Notes: generated from the letters alone by a model not told the origin. DNA of 64,000 bases from an uncultured Lachnospiraceae bacterium (GCA_949949005.1 CATLHM010000002.1:1-64000); one strand, 5' to 3'; positions 14,720-24,657 are shown, counted from the first letter of the stretch. Program-made: numbers and translations.

Positions 14720-15814
14720 TCAATAGACGCAGTAGCCTTTGGCCGTCAGAATTTCACGGGCTTTTTCGATGCTTTCCTCCTGATAAAATTCTACCTTCAA
14801 AACCCCGTCCGCCTGTTCCCTGTTATGGGCAATCCCAATATTTTTGATGCTGATCTGATGCAGAGCCAGAATCGTGGCGATAGCGGCCAGGGCGCCGGGT
14901 TCGTCGGCAATCTCAATGCGCAGAGAAAAGGATTTCTTGATTGGCCCGCTGGAAGCGTCGATGAAGGAATCCCGGTAATCCCTTGCCTCCTCAAAGAAAT
15001 GGTAGAGCTCTTGGGGGTGTGACGAGTCGATTTCATATTTTATCTGCTGTAGGCAGGAAATGTAATCCGACAGCAGCTTCGAGATATTTTTCCCGTTGGT
15101 GAGACAGATCTGCTGCCACATCACCGGAGAGGAGGATGCGATCCTTGTGATATCCTTAAAACCTCCGGCGGCAATCAACTTCATAATTCCGTCCTGCGAG
15201 TCCGACTCTCTGATCAGATTTACCAGACAGGCTGCCACCACATGGGGCAAATGGCTTATGGCGGCAGTGACATAGTCATGATTCTCACAGGAAAGCAGGA
15301 GAGGAATCGCCTTCAAAGAAGCGATAAGTTCTTTAAAATCCGCCACGGTTTCGGCGTCCACCTCTTTTTCCGGAGTCAGAATATAGTAGGCATTTTGAAG
15401 CAGAAGGGCTTTGGAGTTCACATAACCTGTCCGCTCGCTTCCGGCCATGGGATGGCCGCCGATAAAGCAGCGGGAGAGCCCTGCCTGCCTGATCTGGTGA
15501 TGAATCGGTGCCTTTACGCTTCCCACGTCCGTGAGCAGGCAGGAAGGGGAGAGGTATTTTTTGATCTCCAAAAGAAGGCCGTTATTTTCAGAGACAGGGG
15601 CGCACAAAAAAAGATAGTCACAGGCGAGAAGGTTTCTGTCAATGCCAGAAAGGGGCAGATCTACCACCCCGTCATTTTGGGCCATTGTCAGGGCGTCCTG
15701 ATTGGTATCATATGCCATAATGCGGCAGGAGGGGTGATATTCCCGCAGCGCCCTTGCAAGGGAGCCGCCGATCAGTCCCAGTCCGATCAATCCGCAGGTA
15801 AAGTCCGTTTTCAT
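14720..15814 (-). CDS. tyrA: Prephenate dehydrogenase with ACT domain
   Basis: A 364-residue NAD-dependent enzyme that converts prephenate to 4-hydroxyphenylpyruvate in tyrosine synthesis. The N-terminus has the dinucleotide motif GLIGLGLIGGSLA. 'GGHPMAGSERTG' and 'ISHLPHVVA' are typical of the catalytic region. A C-terminal ACT domain starts near residue 295 (RIEIADEPGALAAIA) and probably senses tyrosine. AAGGAG upstream selects the start at 15814. It lies 69 bases downstream of aroF on the same strand and is probably co-transcribed. Confidence 0.92.
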   Translation of the reverse strand: MKTDFTCGLIGLGLIGGSLARALREYHPSCRIMAYDTNQDALTMAQNDGVVDLPLSGIDRNLLACDYLFLCAPVSENNGLLLEIKKYLSPSCLLTDVGSVKAPIHHQIRQAGLSRCFIGGHPMAGSERTGYVNSKALLLQNAYYILTPEKEVDAETVADFKELIASLKAIPLLLSCENHDYVTAAISHLPHVVAACLVNLIRESDSQDGIMKLIAAGGFKDITRIASSSPVMWQQICLTNGKNISKLLSDYISCLQQIKYEIDSSHPQELYHFFEEARDYRDSFIDASSGPIKKSFSLRIEIADEPGALAAIATILALHQISIKNIGIAHNREQADGVLKVEFYQEESIEKAREILTAKGYCVY

Positions 15815-15883
15815 GAGTATCTCCTTACATCCAAATTCCTTGTATCCAAAGCCTTCCAATCCGCAAGGGAGCCTTGCTCATTT

Positions 15884-16900
15884 TTACAGAAAGCTTCTTC
15901 CCATAAGCTCGCAGAAAGGCTTAAGCTCTCCGGTAAGCGCCGCAAATTTCTCAAAATTCAGGGACTGAGGGCCGTCGGAGAGGGCATGTGCCGGGTCGTT
16001 GTGTACCTCAATCATCAGGCCGTCGGCGTCGCAGGCCACCGCCGCCTTTGCCATTGGCGCCACATATTTGTAGGAGCCGGTGGAATGGGAAGGATCCACG
16101 ATAACAGGCAGATGGGTCTTTGTGCGCAGTACGGGAACGGCACTCAAATCCAGGGTGTTTCGCGTGGCCGTCTCAAAGGTGCGGATGCCTCTTTCACAGA
16201 GAACCACATTGGGATTGCCCTCCGCAATAATATACTCCGCCGCATTGAGCCACTCGTCGATGGTAGCACACAGCCCCCGCTTTAACAGAACCGGAAGCCC
16301 CGACTGACCTGCCTCCTTAAGCAAAATGAAATTCTGCATATTCCTGGCTCCGATCTGGATCATATCCACATATTTCACCGCCGCCTCAATGGCCTCCTGG
16401 CTCACCACCTCGCAGATGGTGGCAAGGCCAAAGGCCTTTCCTGCCTCCTGCATGTACCGAAGTCCCTCTTCCTCCAGTCCCTGGAAAGAGTAAGGGGAGG
16501 TTCTGGGCTTATAAGCGCCGCCCCGCAGAAGGGTAGCTCCGCAGGCCTTCACCGCCCGGGCGATATCCAGAAGCTGTTCTTCCTTCTCCACGGCGCAGGG
16601 GCCCGCCATGATGGTAAGGTTGCCGGGGCCGATACTGGTGCCTCCCACCTTTACTGCCGTAGGCTCCGGATGAAATTTTTTGTTGGCAAGCTTGTAGCTC
16701 TCCGTCACGGGCACGATCCGGTCCACGTCTTTAAAAATAATCAGATTTTCTGTGGAAATCTTTGTTTTATCGCCTACAATGCCGATAATGGTAACCTCTT
16801 CCCCTTCGGAAAGATGGGTTTGCAGCCCGTTTTCTTCAATATATCGGGTAACGGCCTGGATACTCTGCTCCGACGCCCTGGGTTTCATTACAATAATCAT
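15884..16900 (-). CDS. aroF: 3-deoxy-7-phosphoheptulonate (DAHP) synthase
   Basis: A 338-residue enzyme that condenses phosphoenolpyruvate and erythrose 4-phosphate, the first step of the shikimate pathway. The start MIIVMKPRA follows GGAAGGAG. Residues 1-70 form a ferredoxin-like regulatory domain. The catalytic domain includes 'MAGPCAVE', 'GGAYKPRTSPYSFQG', 'LLKRGLCATIDEWLNAAEYI' in two parts, and 'VDPSHSTG', as in type I-beta DAHP synthases. It is upstream of tyrA, and a promoter is visible at 16967-16995. Confidence 0.93.
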   Translation of the reverse strand: MIIVMKPRASEQSIQAVTRYIEENGLQTHLSEGEEVTIIGIVGDKTKISTENLIIFKDVDRIVPVTESYKLANKKFHPEPTAVKVGGTSIGPGNLTIMAGPCAVEKEEQLLDIARAVKACGATLLRGGAYKPRTSPYSFQGLEEEGLRYMQEAGKAFGLATICEVVSQEAIEAAVKYVDMIQIGARNMQNFILLKEAGQSGLPVLLKRGLCATIDEWLNAAEYIIAEGNPNVVLCERGIRTFETATRNTLDLSAVPVLRTKTHLPVIVDPSHSTGSYKYVAPMAKAAVACDADGLMIEVHNDPAHALSDGPQSLNFEKFAALTGELKPFCELMGRSFL

Positions 16901-16966
16901 TGTTTTGCTCCTTCCTGTGTTTCGCCCTTCCTTTTTTAAGGGTGCTGAAAAAACTTTGCTCAAAAC

Positions 16967-16995
16967 AATATAGCACTTCAACGTGTGAAAGTCAA
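16967..16995 (-). promoter_or_regulatory. Promoter of aroF-tyrA
   Basis: On the minus strand TTGACT (16995-16990) and TATATT (16972-16967) are separated by 17 bases. The leader before aroF is about 60 bases and shows no T-box or riboswitch-like structure. Confidence 0.75.
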
Positions 16996-17052
16996 CAGGC
17001 ACGCGTTCTTTGCCATCCTTTTTCCATCCATTGAAAAAAATGCTGATTTTGC

Positions 17053-17081
17053 TTGTATAAATCCTGATTATTTAGTAGAAT
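17053..17081 (+). promoter_or_regulatory. Promoter of EF-G-like gene
   Basis: TTGTAT at 17053-17058 and TAGAAT at 17076-17081 are 17 bases apart, about 80 bases before the start codon. It is divergent from the aroF promoter. Confidence 0.55.
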
Positions 17082-17168
17082 ATACCCATGGGAATTTAAC
17101 AGGCCAGAATTGCTTATTTTAGGAAACACGGCGGAATGCCCAAAAATGCTGAAAATGGAGGAACTTAT

Positions 17169-19259
17169 ATGAATATTTACACAACTGACAAAATCAGAAA
17201 TGTAGCTTTGCTGGGACATGGTGGGTGTGGAAAGACCAGCCTGGTGGAAGCTATGGCATATTTGTCAGGTATTACATCGAGAATGGGTAAGGTAGACGAC
17301 GGAAATACGGTCAGCGATTTTGGAAAGGAAGAGCAAAAGAGAAAAATTTCAATCAGTACGTCCGTGGTTCCCATCGAATGGGATGGATATAAGATTAATT
17401 TGTTAGATGCCCCCGGCTTTTTCGATTTTGAGGGAGAGATGGAAGAAGCCATCAGCGCCGCAGGAGCCGCCATCATCGTGGTGAACGGCAAAGCGGGCGT
17501 GGAAGTGGGCGCCCAGAGGGCATGGGAGCTGTGTGAAAAATATAAGCTTCCCAGAATGGTATACGTGAGCAATATGGATGTGGACAACGCCTCCTTCCGC
17601 CAGGTAGTGGAAGATATGACGGCGCAGTTCGGCAAGAAGATGGCTCCTTTCCATCTTCCCATCCGTGAAAATGAGAAGTTTGTGGGATATGTCAATGTCA
17701 TCACTGAAACCGGAAACAGATGGCAGGGCAAGGAAGTTGTGGAGTGCGAGGTGCCTGAGTACAACAAGCCTAACCTTCAGATTTGCCGCGACACCCTGAT
17801 GGAAGCGGTAGCTGAGACCAGCGAGGAAATGATGGAGCGTTATTTCAGCGGGGAGACCTTCTCTGACGCCGAGATCAGAGCCGCCCTGCGGACAAATGTA
17901 TGCGACGGCAGCATCGTTCCCATGACCATGGGTTCCAGTGTTCTCTGCCAGGGAATGTACACCCTTTTGGACGATATTATCAAATATTTCCCCAGCCCGG
18001 AGAACAGAGAGGTTGCCGGAATTAATTTAAAGACCAACGAAATTTACCATGCGGACTACGATTTCTCCAAGGCGAAATCCGCTTATATCTGGAAAACCAT
18101 TGTGGATCCCTTCATTGGTAAATATTCCCTGATCAAGGTCAACTCCGGCGTTCTTAAGACCGACGATGTGATCTATAATGCGGATAAGGATATTGAGGAA
18201 AAGATTGGCAAGATTTATGTGCTCCAGGGCAGCAAGCCCATTGAGGTAAAGGAGCTCCACGCCGGAGATATCGGCGCCCTTGCCAAGCTCACAGCCGCTA
18301 GGACAGGCGACAGCCTTTCCACCAAGGCAACCACCATCAAATACGGGAAATGGGAGATGCCGAAGCCTTATACATATAAGCGCTACAATCCCAAGAATAA
18401 GGGAGATGTGGATAAGATTTCCCAGGCCCTGCAGAAAATCTCCCATGAAGACCAGACCATGAAGTATGTGAACGACTCCGAGAACAGACAGATGCTCCTC
18501 TATGGAATGGGCGATCTGCATCTGGAAGTAATCTCCAGCAAGCTGTTGAACGAATACAAAGTGGAAATAGAGCTCACAGAGCCCAAGGTGGCTTTCAGGG
18601 AGACCATCCGCAAGACCTCCGATGTGGAATACAAGTACAGAAAGCAGTCGGGCGGCCACGGTCAGTACGGCCATGTTAAGATGAAATTCGAGCCTTTGGG
18701 CAATCTGGAGGAGACCTATGCCTTTGAACAGCAGGTAGTGGGTGGAGCAGTTCCCAAGAATTACTTTCCCGCAGTGGAAAAGGGAATCCAGGATTCCGTT
18801 TTGAAGGGGCCTTTGGCTGCTTATCCGGTAGTGGGTGTAAAAGCCATCCTTTACGATGGTTCCTACCATCCCGTTGACTCTTCGGAAATGGCCTTTAAGA
18901 TGGCTACCATCCAGGCTTTCAAGAAGGGCTTCATGGAGGCAAGCCCGGTTCTGTTAGAGCCGATCGTTTCCTTAAAGGTAACCGTTCCGGATTCCTATAC
19001 AGGCGATGTTATGGGCGATCTGAACAAGAGACGCGGAAGAGTGCTTGGCATGAACCCGGCTCCCGGTGGCAAGCAGGTGATTGAGGCGGACGTTCCTATG
19101 ATGGGTCTGTTTGGCTACTGTACCGACCTGCGTTCCATGACCGGCGGCCGCGGGAATTACGAGTACGAATTCTCCCGCTATGAGCAGGCGCCCAGCGATA
19201 TCCAGGAAAAGGAAGTTGCCGCAAGAGCTGCCAAGGTGGCTGAGGGATCTGAGGATTAA
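17169..19259 (+). CDS. Elongation factor G paralogue (EF-G-like GTPase)
   Basis: A 696-residue translational GTPase of the EF-G class. GGAGG at 17157-17161 selects this start. It has G1 GHGGCGKTS (16-23), G3 DAPGF (80-84), and the EF-G domain IV and V sequences near the end (GDVMGDLNKRRGRVLGM, RSMTGGRGNYEYEFS). The G4 box reads SNMD (134-137) instead of NKMD, and it stands alone without ribosomal protein genes. It is therefore a paralogue, not the main fusA. Its role (a back-up translocase, ribosome recycling or stress) cannot be decided from sequence. Confidence 0.88.
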   Translation: MNIYTTDKIRNVALLGHGGCGKTSLVEAMAYLSGITSRMGKVDDGNTVSDFGKEEQKRKISISTSVVPIEWDGYKINLLDAPGFFDFEGEMEEAISAAGAAIIVVNGKAGVEVGAQRAWELCEKYKLPRMVYVSNMDVDNASFRQVVEDMTAQFGKKMAPFHLPIRENEKFVGYVNVITETGNRWQGKEVVECEVPEYNKPNLQICRDTLMEAVAETSEEMMERYFSGETFSDAEIRAALRTNVCDGSIVPMTMGSSVLCQGMYTLLDDIIKYFPSPENREVAGINLKTNEIYHADYDFSKAKSAYIWKTIVDPFIGKYSLIKVNSGVLKTDDVIYNADKDIEEKIGKIYVLQGSKPIEVKELHAGDIGALAKLTAARTGDSLSTKATTIKYGKWEMPKPYTYKRYNPKNKGDVDKISQALQKISHEDQTMKYVNDSENRQMLLYGMGDLHLEVISSKLLNEYKVEIELTEPKVAFRETIRKTSDVEYKYRKQSGGHGQYGHVKMKFEPLGNLEETYAFEQQVVGGAVPKNYFPAVEKGIQDSVLKGPLAAYPVVGVKAILYDGSYHPVDSSEMAFKMATIQAFKKGFMEASPVLLEPIVSLKVTVPDSYTGDVMGDLNKRRGRVLGMNPAPGGKQVIEADVPMMGLFGYCTDLRSMTGGRGNYEYEFSRYEQAPSDIQEKEVAARAAKVAEGSED

Positions 19260-19323
19260 GCATGGGACATAAACTGTACATTAAAAGTTGTGAATGAAAG
19301 TTCTTTTTAGAGAAGGAAAAGCG

Positions 19324-19367
19324 ACAGGATGCTGCGTATGGGGGTATGCAGCATCCTGTTGTATTTT
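19324..19367 (+). terminator. Strong terminator after EF-G-like gene
   Basis: ACAGGATGCTGCGTA (19324-19338) pairs with TATGCAGCATCCTGT (19345-19359) over 15 bp with one wobble, followed by TGTATTTT. The tail also supplies the -35 of the next promoter. Confidence 0.8.
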
Positions 19368-19413
19368 AATGGGAATAATTGTATAATAGGACAACGGATG
19401 TACCATCCGTTGT
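19359..19413 (+). promoter_or_regulatory. Promoter with perfect dyad at the start site
   Basis: TTGTAT (19359-19364) and TATAAT (19382-19387) are 17 bases apart. ACAACGGATG (19391-19400) and CATCCGTTGT (19404-19413) form a perfect 10-bp inverted repeat with a three-base centre, beginning at the predicted start of transcription. It could be an operator or a 5' stabilising hairpin. Confidence 0.6.
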
Positions 19414-19441
19414 CTATTACACTAAAAAGAAAGGAAAGATT

Positions 19442-21091
19442 ATGGGTAAGAAGAAAATAATAAGGAATATCCTTCTGGTTCTTGCCGGGATCCTTTTTCT
19501 GGGAATCTATTATTATGTGACGATTCCGGCCATCAACATTCACTCAAAAGGAACCTGGGGGGTACTTCTGTTTCTTGTGTTACTCCTGATGCTGCTGGCT
19601 GGTTTTAAGCAGCTTAAAAAGAGCGGAGCCGATACGGTGGAGGGGATCAGGACCTTCCGCTTCCATTTTAAAGAGTATGGGATTGTTTTTAAGGCACTGG
19701 CGGTTCTTTTGATTCTGTTGTGCGTTTTTTATGTGGCAGGATCGCTTTTGTCATCTCCCTTTTTCAATGCAGCCAAATACCAACAGCTTCTGACCATTGA
19801 AGAGCGGGAGTTTACGGACGATATCAAGGAGGTGGATTACAAGACGATCCCCCTGTTGGACAGAGATTCCGCCTCGCTGCTGGGTAACCGGAAGATGGGA
19901 AGCATGGTGGATATGGTTTCTCAGTTTGAAGTTTCTGGAGACTATTCCCAGATCAATTATCAGGGAAAGCCTGTGCGGGTCACTCCTCTGACATACGCAA
20001 GCCCCATCAAGTGGCTTACCAACCAGAAGAACGGTATCCCGGCCTATATTCTTATTGATATGACCACCCAGAATACGGAGTGCGTGAAGCTCACGGAAGG
20101 AATCAAATACTCCAAGGGAGAATATTTTAACAGGAATCTTTACCGGCATCTGCGTTTTCGGTTTCCCACCTATATTTTTGACGATCAGATCTTTTTTGAG
20201 ATCGACGAGGAGGGGACGCCTTATTGGGTATGCCCTGTCAAGAAATTCAATATTGGCCTCTTTGGGGGTCAGACCGTGGGAAGGGTGGTACTGTGCAACG
20301 CCCAGACGGGCGAGTGTGTGGACTATGCGGTGGAGGACGTGCCCTCCTGGATTGACAAGGTGTACTCCGCAGAGCTTTTGGTGAATCTGTATGACTATTC
20401 CGGGCTCCTTAAGCATGGCTATTGGAATTCCATGCTGGGCCAGAAGGATTGTCTGCAGTCTACCAACGGCTACAATTACATTGCCCTGGAGGATGATGTG
20501 TGGGTCTACACCGGCATCACCAGCGTCAGCGGTGACCAGTCCAATGTGGGCTTTGTGCTGATGAACCAGCGTACCATGGAAACCCGTTCCTACAAGGTGG
20601 AGGGAGCCATCGAAGACTCGGCCATGTCCTCCGCGGAAGGACAGGTGCAGAACTTAGGCTATCGGGCTACTTTCCCCCTGCTTCTCAACATTGCGGATGA
20701 GCCCACCTACTTTATGGCATTGAAAGACGGAGCCGGTCTGGTAAAAAAATATGCTATGGTCAACGTCCAAAAGTATCAGTGGGTTGCCATCGGGGACACG
20801 GTACAGGAATGTGAGCGGAATTATACCGGGCTGCTCAGCACCAACGGCATTGTAAGCGATTCGGCCTCCTCGGGCAAAAGCGCCAGCGGAAAGATCGAAA
20901 GTATTTCCCCCATTGTTCTGGGGGGAAATACCCACTATTATCTTTGTCTGGAAGGGCAGGAGGATATCTTCGATATCGACCTGTCAAACGCGGCCCTGAT
21001 ACAGGCAATCCGCTATCAGCCGGGAGATCAGATTACGCTGGAATATCGGGAAGGCTACGGATTAAATGAGGTTATTGACATTTTGCCCTAA
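19442..21091 (+). CDS. Large membrane protein of unknown function
   Basis: A 549-residue protein. AAAGGAAAG selects the ATG at 19442. Three hydrophobic helices lie in the first 110 residues (about 8-28, 34-54 and 80-100), followed by roughly 430 residues that would be mostly outside the membrane if the helix count is right. The large domain is strand-rich, and its later part contains 'DSASSGKSASGK', a low-complexity linker before a small final beta domain. I recognise no family. It has its own promoter and no operon partner. Confidence 0.8.
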   Translation: MGKKKIIRNILLVLAGILFLGIYYYVTIPAINIHSKGTWGVLLFLVLLLMLLAGFKQLKKSGADTVEGIRTFRFHFKEYGIVFKALAVLLILLCVFYVAGSLLSSPFFNAAKYQQLLTIEEREFTDDIKEVDYKTIPLLDRDSASLLGNRKMGSMVDMVSQFEVSGDYSQINYQGKPVRVTPLTYASPIKWLTNQKNGIPAYILIDMTTQNTECVKLTEGIKYSKGEYFNRNLYRHLRFRFPTYIFDDQIFFEIDEEGTPYWVCPVKKFNIGLFGGQTVGRVVLCNAQTGECVDYAVEDVPSWIDKVYSAELLVNLYDYSGLLKHGYWNSMLGQKDCLQSTNGYNYIALEDDVWVYTGITSVSGDQSNVGFVLMNQRTMETRSYKVEGAIEDSAMSSAEGQVQNLGYRATFPLLLNIADEPTYFMALKDGAGLVKKYAMVNVQKYQWVAIGDTVQECERNYTGLLSTNGIVSDSASSGKSASGKIESISPIVLGGNTHYYLCLEGQEDIFDIDLSNAALIQAIRYQPGDQITLEYREGYGLNEVIDILP

Positions 21092-21113
21092 CATGGGTAA
21101 AATTGGGTAACAG

Positions 21114-21255
21114 TTATAGTAAACGACAAAATAATTTGTCGTTTACTATAATCCCTCCGGGGGATGCGCACGATTTTGCATAGGTAAATGCTGCGTTTCA
21201 CGCAGCGCAAAATCGGCGCAGCGAACAAATTCACTGCGTGAATCTGTTCGCTATA
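21114..21255. repeat. Cluster of inverted repeats upstream of leuS
   Basis: TTATAGTAAACGACAAA (21114-21130) and its exact inverse (21135-21151) form a perfect 17-bp hairpin. Further hairpins follow: GCTGCGT/ACGCAGC (21190-21206), and GCGAACA/TGTTCGC (21221-21251) enclosing ATTCAC/GTGAAT. CGATTTTGC and GCAAAATCG flank the first of these. No T-box consensus for leucyl-tRNA is visible. The first hairpin may end the upstream transcript, and the rest resemble a palindromic intergenic repeat. Confidence 0.65.
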
Positions 21256-21300
21256 AGAATAGAAATCAGCGCAAAATACCGCGCAGAAATGAGGAATGAA

Positions 21301-23715
21301 ATGGCCACACCATATAATCACAGAGAAGTGGAAACAAAATGGCAGAAGATTTGGGACGACGAAAAAGCCTTTCAGACTTCTTCCGATTACTCGAAACCGA
21401 AATATTACGCCCTGGTGGAGTTCCCTTATCCCTCGGGACAGGGACTTCATGTAGGACACCCCAGGCCTTATACGGCTCTGGATATCGTGGCCCGAAAAAG
21501 GAGAATGCAGGGCTACAATGTGCTCTATCCCATGGGTTGGGACGCTTTTGGACTTCCCACGGAAAACTACGCGATTAAGAATCATATCCATCCCAGAATC
21601 GTAACCAAAAACAATGTGGAGCGGTTTAAGGGACAGCTTCACGCTCTGGGATATTCCTTTGACTGGGAGAGAGAAATCAATACCACGGATCCTGCTTATT
21701 ATAAATGGACGCAGTGGATCTTCTTAAAGCTCTTTAACGCCGGGCTGGCTTACAAGGCAGAAATGCCTATCAACTGGTGTACCTCCTGTAAGGTGGGCCT
21801 TGCCAATGAGGAAGTGGTAAACGGCGTCTGCGAGCGCTGCGGTTCCGAGGTTGTCCGTAAGGTAAAGAGCCAGTGGATGTTAAAGATCACGGATTATGCG
21901 GATAAGCTCTTAGAAGGCCTGGAGAGCGTGGATTATGTGGAGCGCATCAAGGTTTCCCAGAAAAACTGGATTGGCAAATCCACGGGAGCGGAGGTCGACT
22001 TCCTTTTAAAAGACAAAGAGGATAAAATGAGAGTCTACACCACAAGGCCTGACACCCTCTTTGGCGTCACCTACATGGTTATGAGTCCGGAGCATCCTTT
22101 TATTGATAAATATAAAGCGGATATTGAGAATTGGGATGAGGTAACCGCCTATCGGGAAATGGCTGCCAGGAAATCCGATTTTGAGCGTACCGAGCTTGCA
22201 AAAGAAAAAACAGGCGTGATGATCAAAGGCCTTACTTCCATCAATCCGGTAAACGGAAAGGAAATTCCGGTGTGGATTTCCGACTATGTGCTTATGAGCT
22301 ATGGGACAGGCGCCATCATGGCAGTGCCTGCCCACGACGAGAGGGACTGGGAATTTGCCAAAAAGTTTGACATGCCGATTATCGAGGTGGTGGCCGGAAG
22401 CCCGGTGGATGTAAACGAAGCCGTTTTTACGGATGTGGAGACGGGAACTTTGGTGAACTCCGGCTTTTTAAACGGCCTCTCCGTAGCGGACGCCAAGGTT
22501 AAGATTACGGAATTTTTGACGGAAAAGGGAATCGGACATGCCAAGACCAACTTTAAGCTTCGGGATTGGGTCTTTTCCAGACAGCGTTACTGGGGGGAGC
22601 CTATTCCCATCGTAAAGTGTGAAAAGTGCGGTTATGTTCCTCTTGCGGAGAGTGAGCTTCCTTTAGAGCTTCCCGAGGTGGAGAGCTATATGCCCACCGA
22701 CAACGGGGAATCCCCTCTTGCCAAGATGACAGACTGGGTACGGACCACCTGCCCGAAGTGCGGTGGAGAAGCTATGCGGGAGACAGATACCATGCCTCAG
22801 TGGGCCGGTTCCTCCTGGTATTTCCTGCGCTACATCGATCCCAAAAACGACAAGGAGCTGGCCAGCAAGGAGGCTCTCGATTACTGGATGCCTGTGGACT
22901 GGTACAATGGAGGGATGGAACATACCACCCTGCATCTTCTTTACTCCCGGTTCTGGCACAGATTTTTATATGATGAAAAGATTGTTCCCTGCCCGGAGCC
23001 TTACGCCAAGAGAACCTCTCACGGTATGATCCTGGGCTCTAACGGGGAGAAGATGAGTAAATCCCGGGGCAATGTAGTGAACCCTGACGATATTGTGAGA
23101 GATTACGGGGCAGACACCCTGCGCACCTATGAGATGTTCATCGGCGCTTTCGATCTGAGCGCCGCCTGGTCGGACGAGGGGGTAAAGGGATGCCGCCGGT
23201 TCCTGGAAAGAGTCTGGAAGCTCCAGGAGCTTCTCACCGGGGAGGAAGGCTATTCTAAAGAGTTAGAGGTAAAGCTCCACCAGACCATCAAGAAAGTTTC
23301 CGGCGATTTTGAAAGCCTGAAATACAACACGGCAATTGCGGCAATGATGGCTCTGATCAATGAGTTTTACCGCAGGAATAGCGTTACCAGAGGGGAATAC
23401 CAAACCCTCCTTACGCTCCTTAACCCGGTTGCGCCCCATATTACTGAGGAGATTTGGCAGCGCTGCGGCTACGAAGGACGCATTTACCAGACTGCCTGGC
23501 CGGAATATGATGAGGACAAGACCGTAGAGTCCACCATCGAGATTGCTGTCCAGATCAACGGAAAAACCAGGGCCACCTTAAATATCGCAAGGGATGAGGC
23601 AAAGGAGACGGTGATTGCCCGGGCAAAGGAAACCGTGTCCGGCAAGCTCACCGGAAATGTCATAAAGGAAATTTATGTCCCGGGTAAAATTGTAAATCTT
23701 GTAATGAAGGGCTAA
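21301..23715 (+). CDS. leuS: Leucyl-tRNA synthetase
   Basis: An 804-residue class I aminoacyl-tRNA synthetase that charges tRNA-Leu. The HIGH box is HVGH (50-53), preceded by FPYPSGQGL, and KMSKS is at 584-588. The editing insert contains '[12 protein letters not shown]' and '[11 protein letters not shown]'. Zinc-site cysteine pairs (CEKCG, CPKCG) are present. Length is normal for Firmicutes. GAGGA upstream supports the start at 21301. A second in-frame ATG at 21289 is possible. Confidence 0.97.
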   Translation: MATPYNHREVETKWQKIWDDEKAFQTSSDYSKPKYYALVEFPYPSGQGLHVGHPRPYTALDIVARKRRMQGYNVLYPMGWDAFGLPTENYAIKNHIHPRIVTKNNVERFKGQLHALGYSFDWEREINTTDPAYYKWTQWIFLKLFNAGLAYKAEMPINWCTSCKVGLANEEVVNGVCERCGSEVVRKVKSQWMLKITDYADKLLEGLESVDYVERIKVSQKNWIGKSTGAEVDFLLKDKEDKMRVYTTRPDTLFGVTYMVMSPEHPFIDKYKADIENWDEVTAYREMAARKSDFERTELAKEKTGVMIKGLTSINPVNGKEIPVWISDYVLMSYGTGAIMAVPAHDERDWEFAKKFDMPIIEVVAGSPVDVNEAVFTDVETGTLVNSGFLNGLSVADAKVKITEFLTEKGIGHAKTNFKLRDWVFSRQRYWGEPIPIVKCEKCGYVPLAESELPLELPEVESYMPTDNGESPLAKMTDWVRTTCPKCGGEAMRETDTMPQWAGSSWYFLRYIDPKNDKELASKEALDYWMPVDWYNGGMEHTTLHLLYSRFWHRFLYDEKIVPCPEPYAKRTSHGMILGSNGEKMSKSRGNVVNPDDIVRDYGADTLRTYEMFIGAFDLSAAWSDEGVKGCRRFLERVWKLQELLTGEEGYSKELEVKLHQTIKKVSGDFESLKYNTAIAAMMALINEFYRRNSVTRGEYQTLLTLLNPVAPHITEEIWQRCGYEGRIYQTAWPEYDEDKTVESTIEIAVQINGKTRATLNIARDEAKETVIARAKETVSGKLTGNVIKEIYVPGKIVNLVMKG

Positions 23716-23746
23716 GGCAAGCCCTGTTGTCCATTTTTTGCATACC

Positions 23747-23776
23747 AAAAGCCGGCTTCTGAAAAGAGCCGGCTTT
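23747..23776 (+). terminator. Terminator between leuS and convergent gene
   Basis: AAAAGCCGGCT (23747-23757) pairs with AGCCGGCTTTT (23766-23776). The stem can work for leuS and, with its A run, for the minus-strand genes. Confidence 0.85.
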
Positions 23777-23828
23777 TATGAAACAAAAGGATGTCCGGCA
23801 GAGCCTGGGATCCGTTGTTGTAAAATAT

Positions 23829-24098
23829 TTATTTCCGTGAGCGCATTGCCATAATCTTCTCGATCTTGGCAGCTTCCTCCGGAGAAGCCTCTTTGCGCAG
23901 CACGGCAACGATCTTGCCGATTTCTTCCTCGGAAAAGGAAACCTTCTGTTCCTTTCCCCGTTTGGCAACCGCCATCAGGAAAGGAAGGAGCTGTTCCTTT
24001 TTCAAATGGTTGCTTTCAAACATGAGTGCCTGCAAAAATTCCAGTTTAAAGGGATCGATATCCTTCAAGGACTCATCCTTCATCCATTTATTCTCCAT
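23829..24098 (-). CDS. Hypothetical protein, partner of upstream gene
   Basis: An 89-residue helical, charged protein. GGAGGTAATCAAC precedes the ATG at 24098 (MENKWMKDE). The sequence ends 'EEIGKIVAVLRKEASPEEAAKIEKIMAM', which suggests an amphipathic helical bundle. It overlaps the preceding gene by 11 bases, so the two are translationally coupled. No family is recognised. Confidence 0.7.
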   Translation of the reverse strand: MENKWMKDESLKDIDPFKLEFLQALMFESNHLKKEQLLPFLMAVAKRGKEQKVSFSEEEIGKIVAVLRKEASPEEAAKIEKIMAMRSRK

Positions 24099-24657
24099 GT
24101 TGATTACCTCCAAACATTTCATACATTTGTCTCTGCTCAGGGGTGAGCATATTCATCAGCATACTCATCATATCAAAGCCCCCGGGTTCGCCCTGGGCCC
24201 CCGGATTTCCCTCATCCTGCGCACAGGGCCCCTGGCTATTTGACTGTGCAGCGGAGGCATCCATAAAGGAAGCGGCATCCGGCATAAACTCCTTCATCAT
24301 TTCCATAGTCTGAGACATTTCCCTGTACATTTCCATACTGCGTAAGATATTCTGAATCTGTTCGATCTGGGATTTTTCGCTTTCCGTACAATAGGGAAGC
24401 AGTTCCGAACACATTTGTAGCAGATCCGGCGCTTCCCGCCTCTCCATACAGCCGCAGAGAGGATAAGGGTGCCTTCTGAAATATTCCATGGTATAGTTTA
24501 ATTCCAGAAATTTAATATAGATCGCCATAGATTTCTGGGTCTGATTGTCCATATAGGGAAGCATGACCTTCAGCATCTGTATGTGATTGGTGCAAAAGAG
24601 AGTGTCAAATGCTATTACCTTAGAAGTGCCTTCTATGTTTTGCTCATTTGGGTCCAT
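24088..24657 (-). CDS. Hypothetical protein, Met-rich, coupled pair
   Basis: A 189-residue protein with GGAAGGAG ahead of its ATG. It is helical, with Met-rich stretches (SQTMEMMKEFM; MMSMLMNMLTPEQRQMYEMF) and a Gly/Gln/Ser-rich linker. The order and charge suggest a helical scaffold or a regulatory protein. The C-terminal 'LTPEQRQMYEMF' element may be a docking helix. I recognise no family. Confidence 0.7.
   Translation of the reverse strand: MDPNEQNIEGTSKVIAFDTLFCTNHIQMLKVMLPYMDNQTQKSMAIYIKFLELNYTMEYFRRHPYPLCGCMERREAPDLLQMCSELLPYCTESEKSQIEQIQNILRSMEMYREMSQTMEMMKEFMPDAASFMDASAAQSNSQGPCAQDEGNPGAQGEPGGFDMMSMLMNMLTPEQRQMYEMFGGNQHGE

Noticed and set aside
15242-16285. 347-codon plus-strand ORF opposite tyrA and aroF
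   Set aside because: Shadow ORF. The minus strand codes for two well-supported enzymes.
21092-21300. T-box leader for leuS
   Set aside because: I found no conserved T-box sequence (such as the AGGTGG-like antiterminator core). The palindromes fit a repeat or terminator better.
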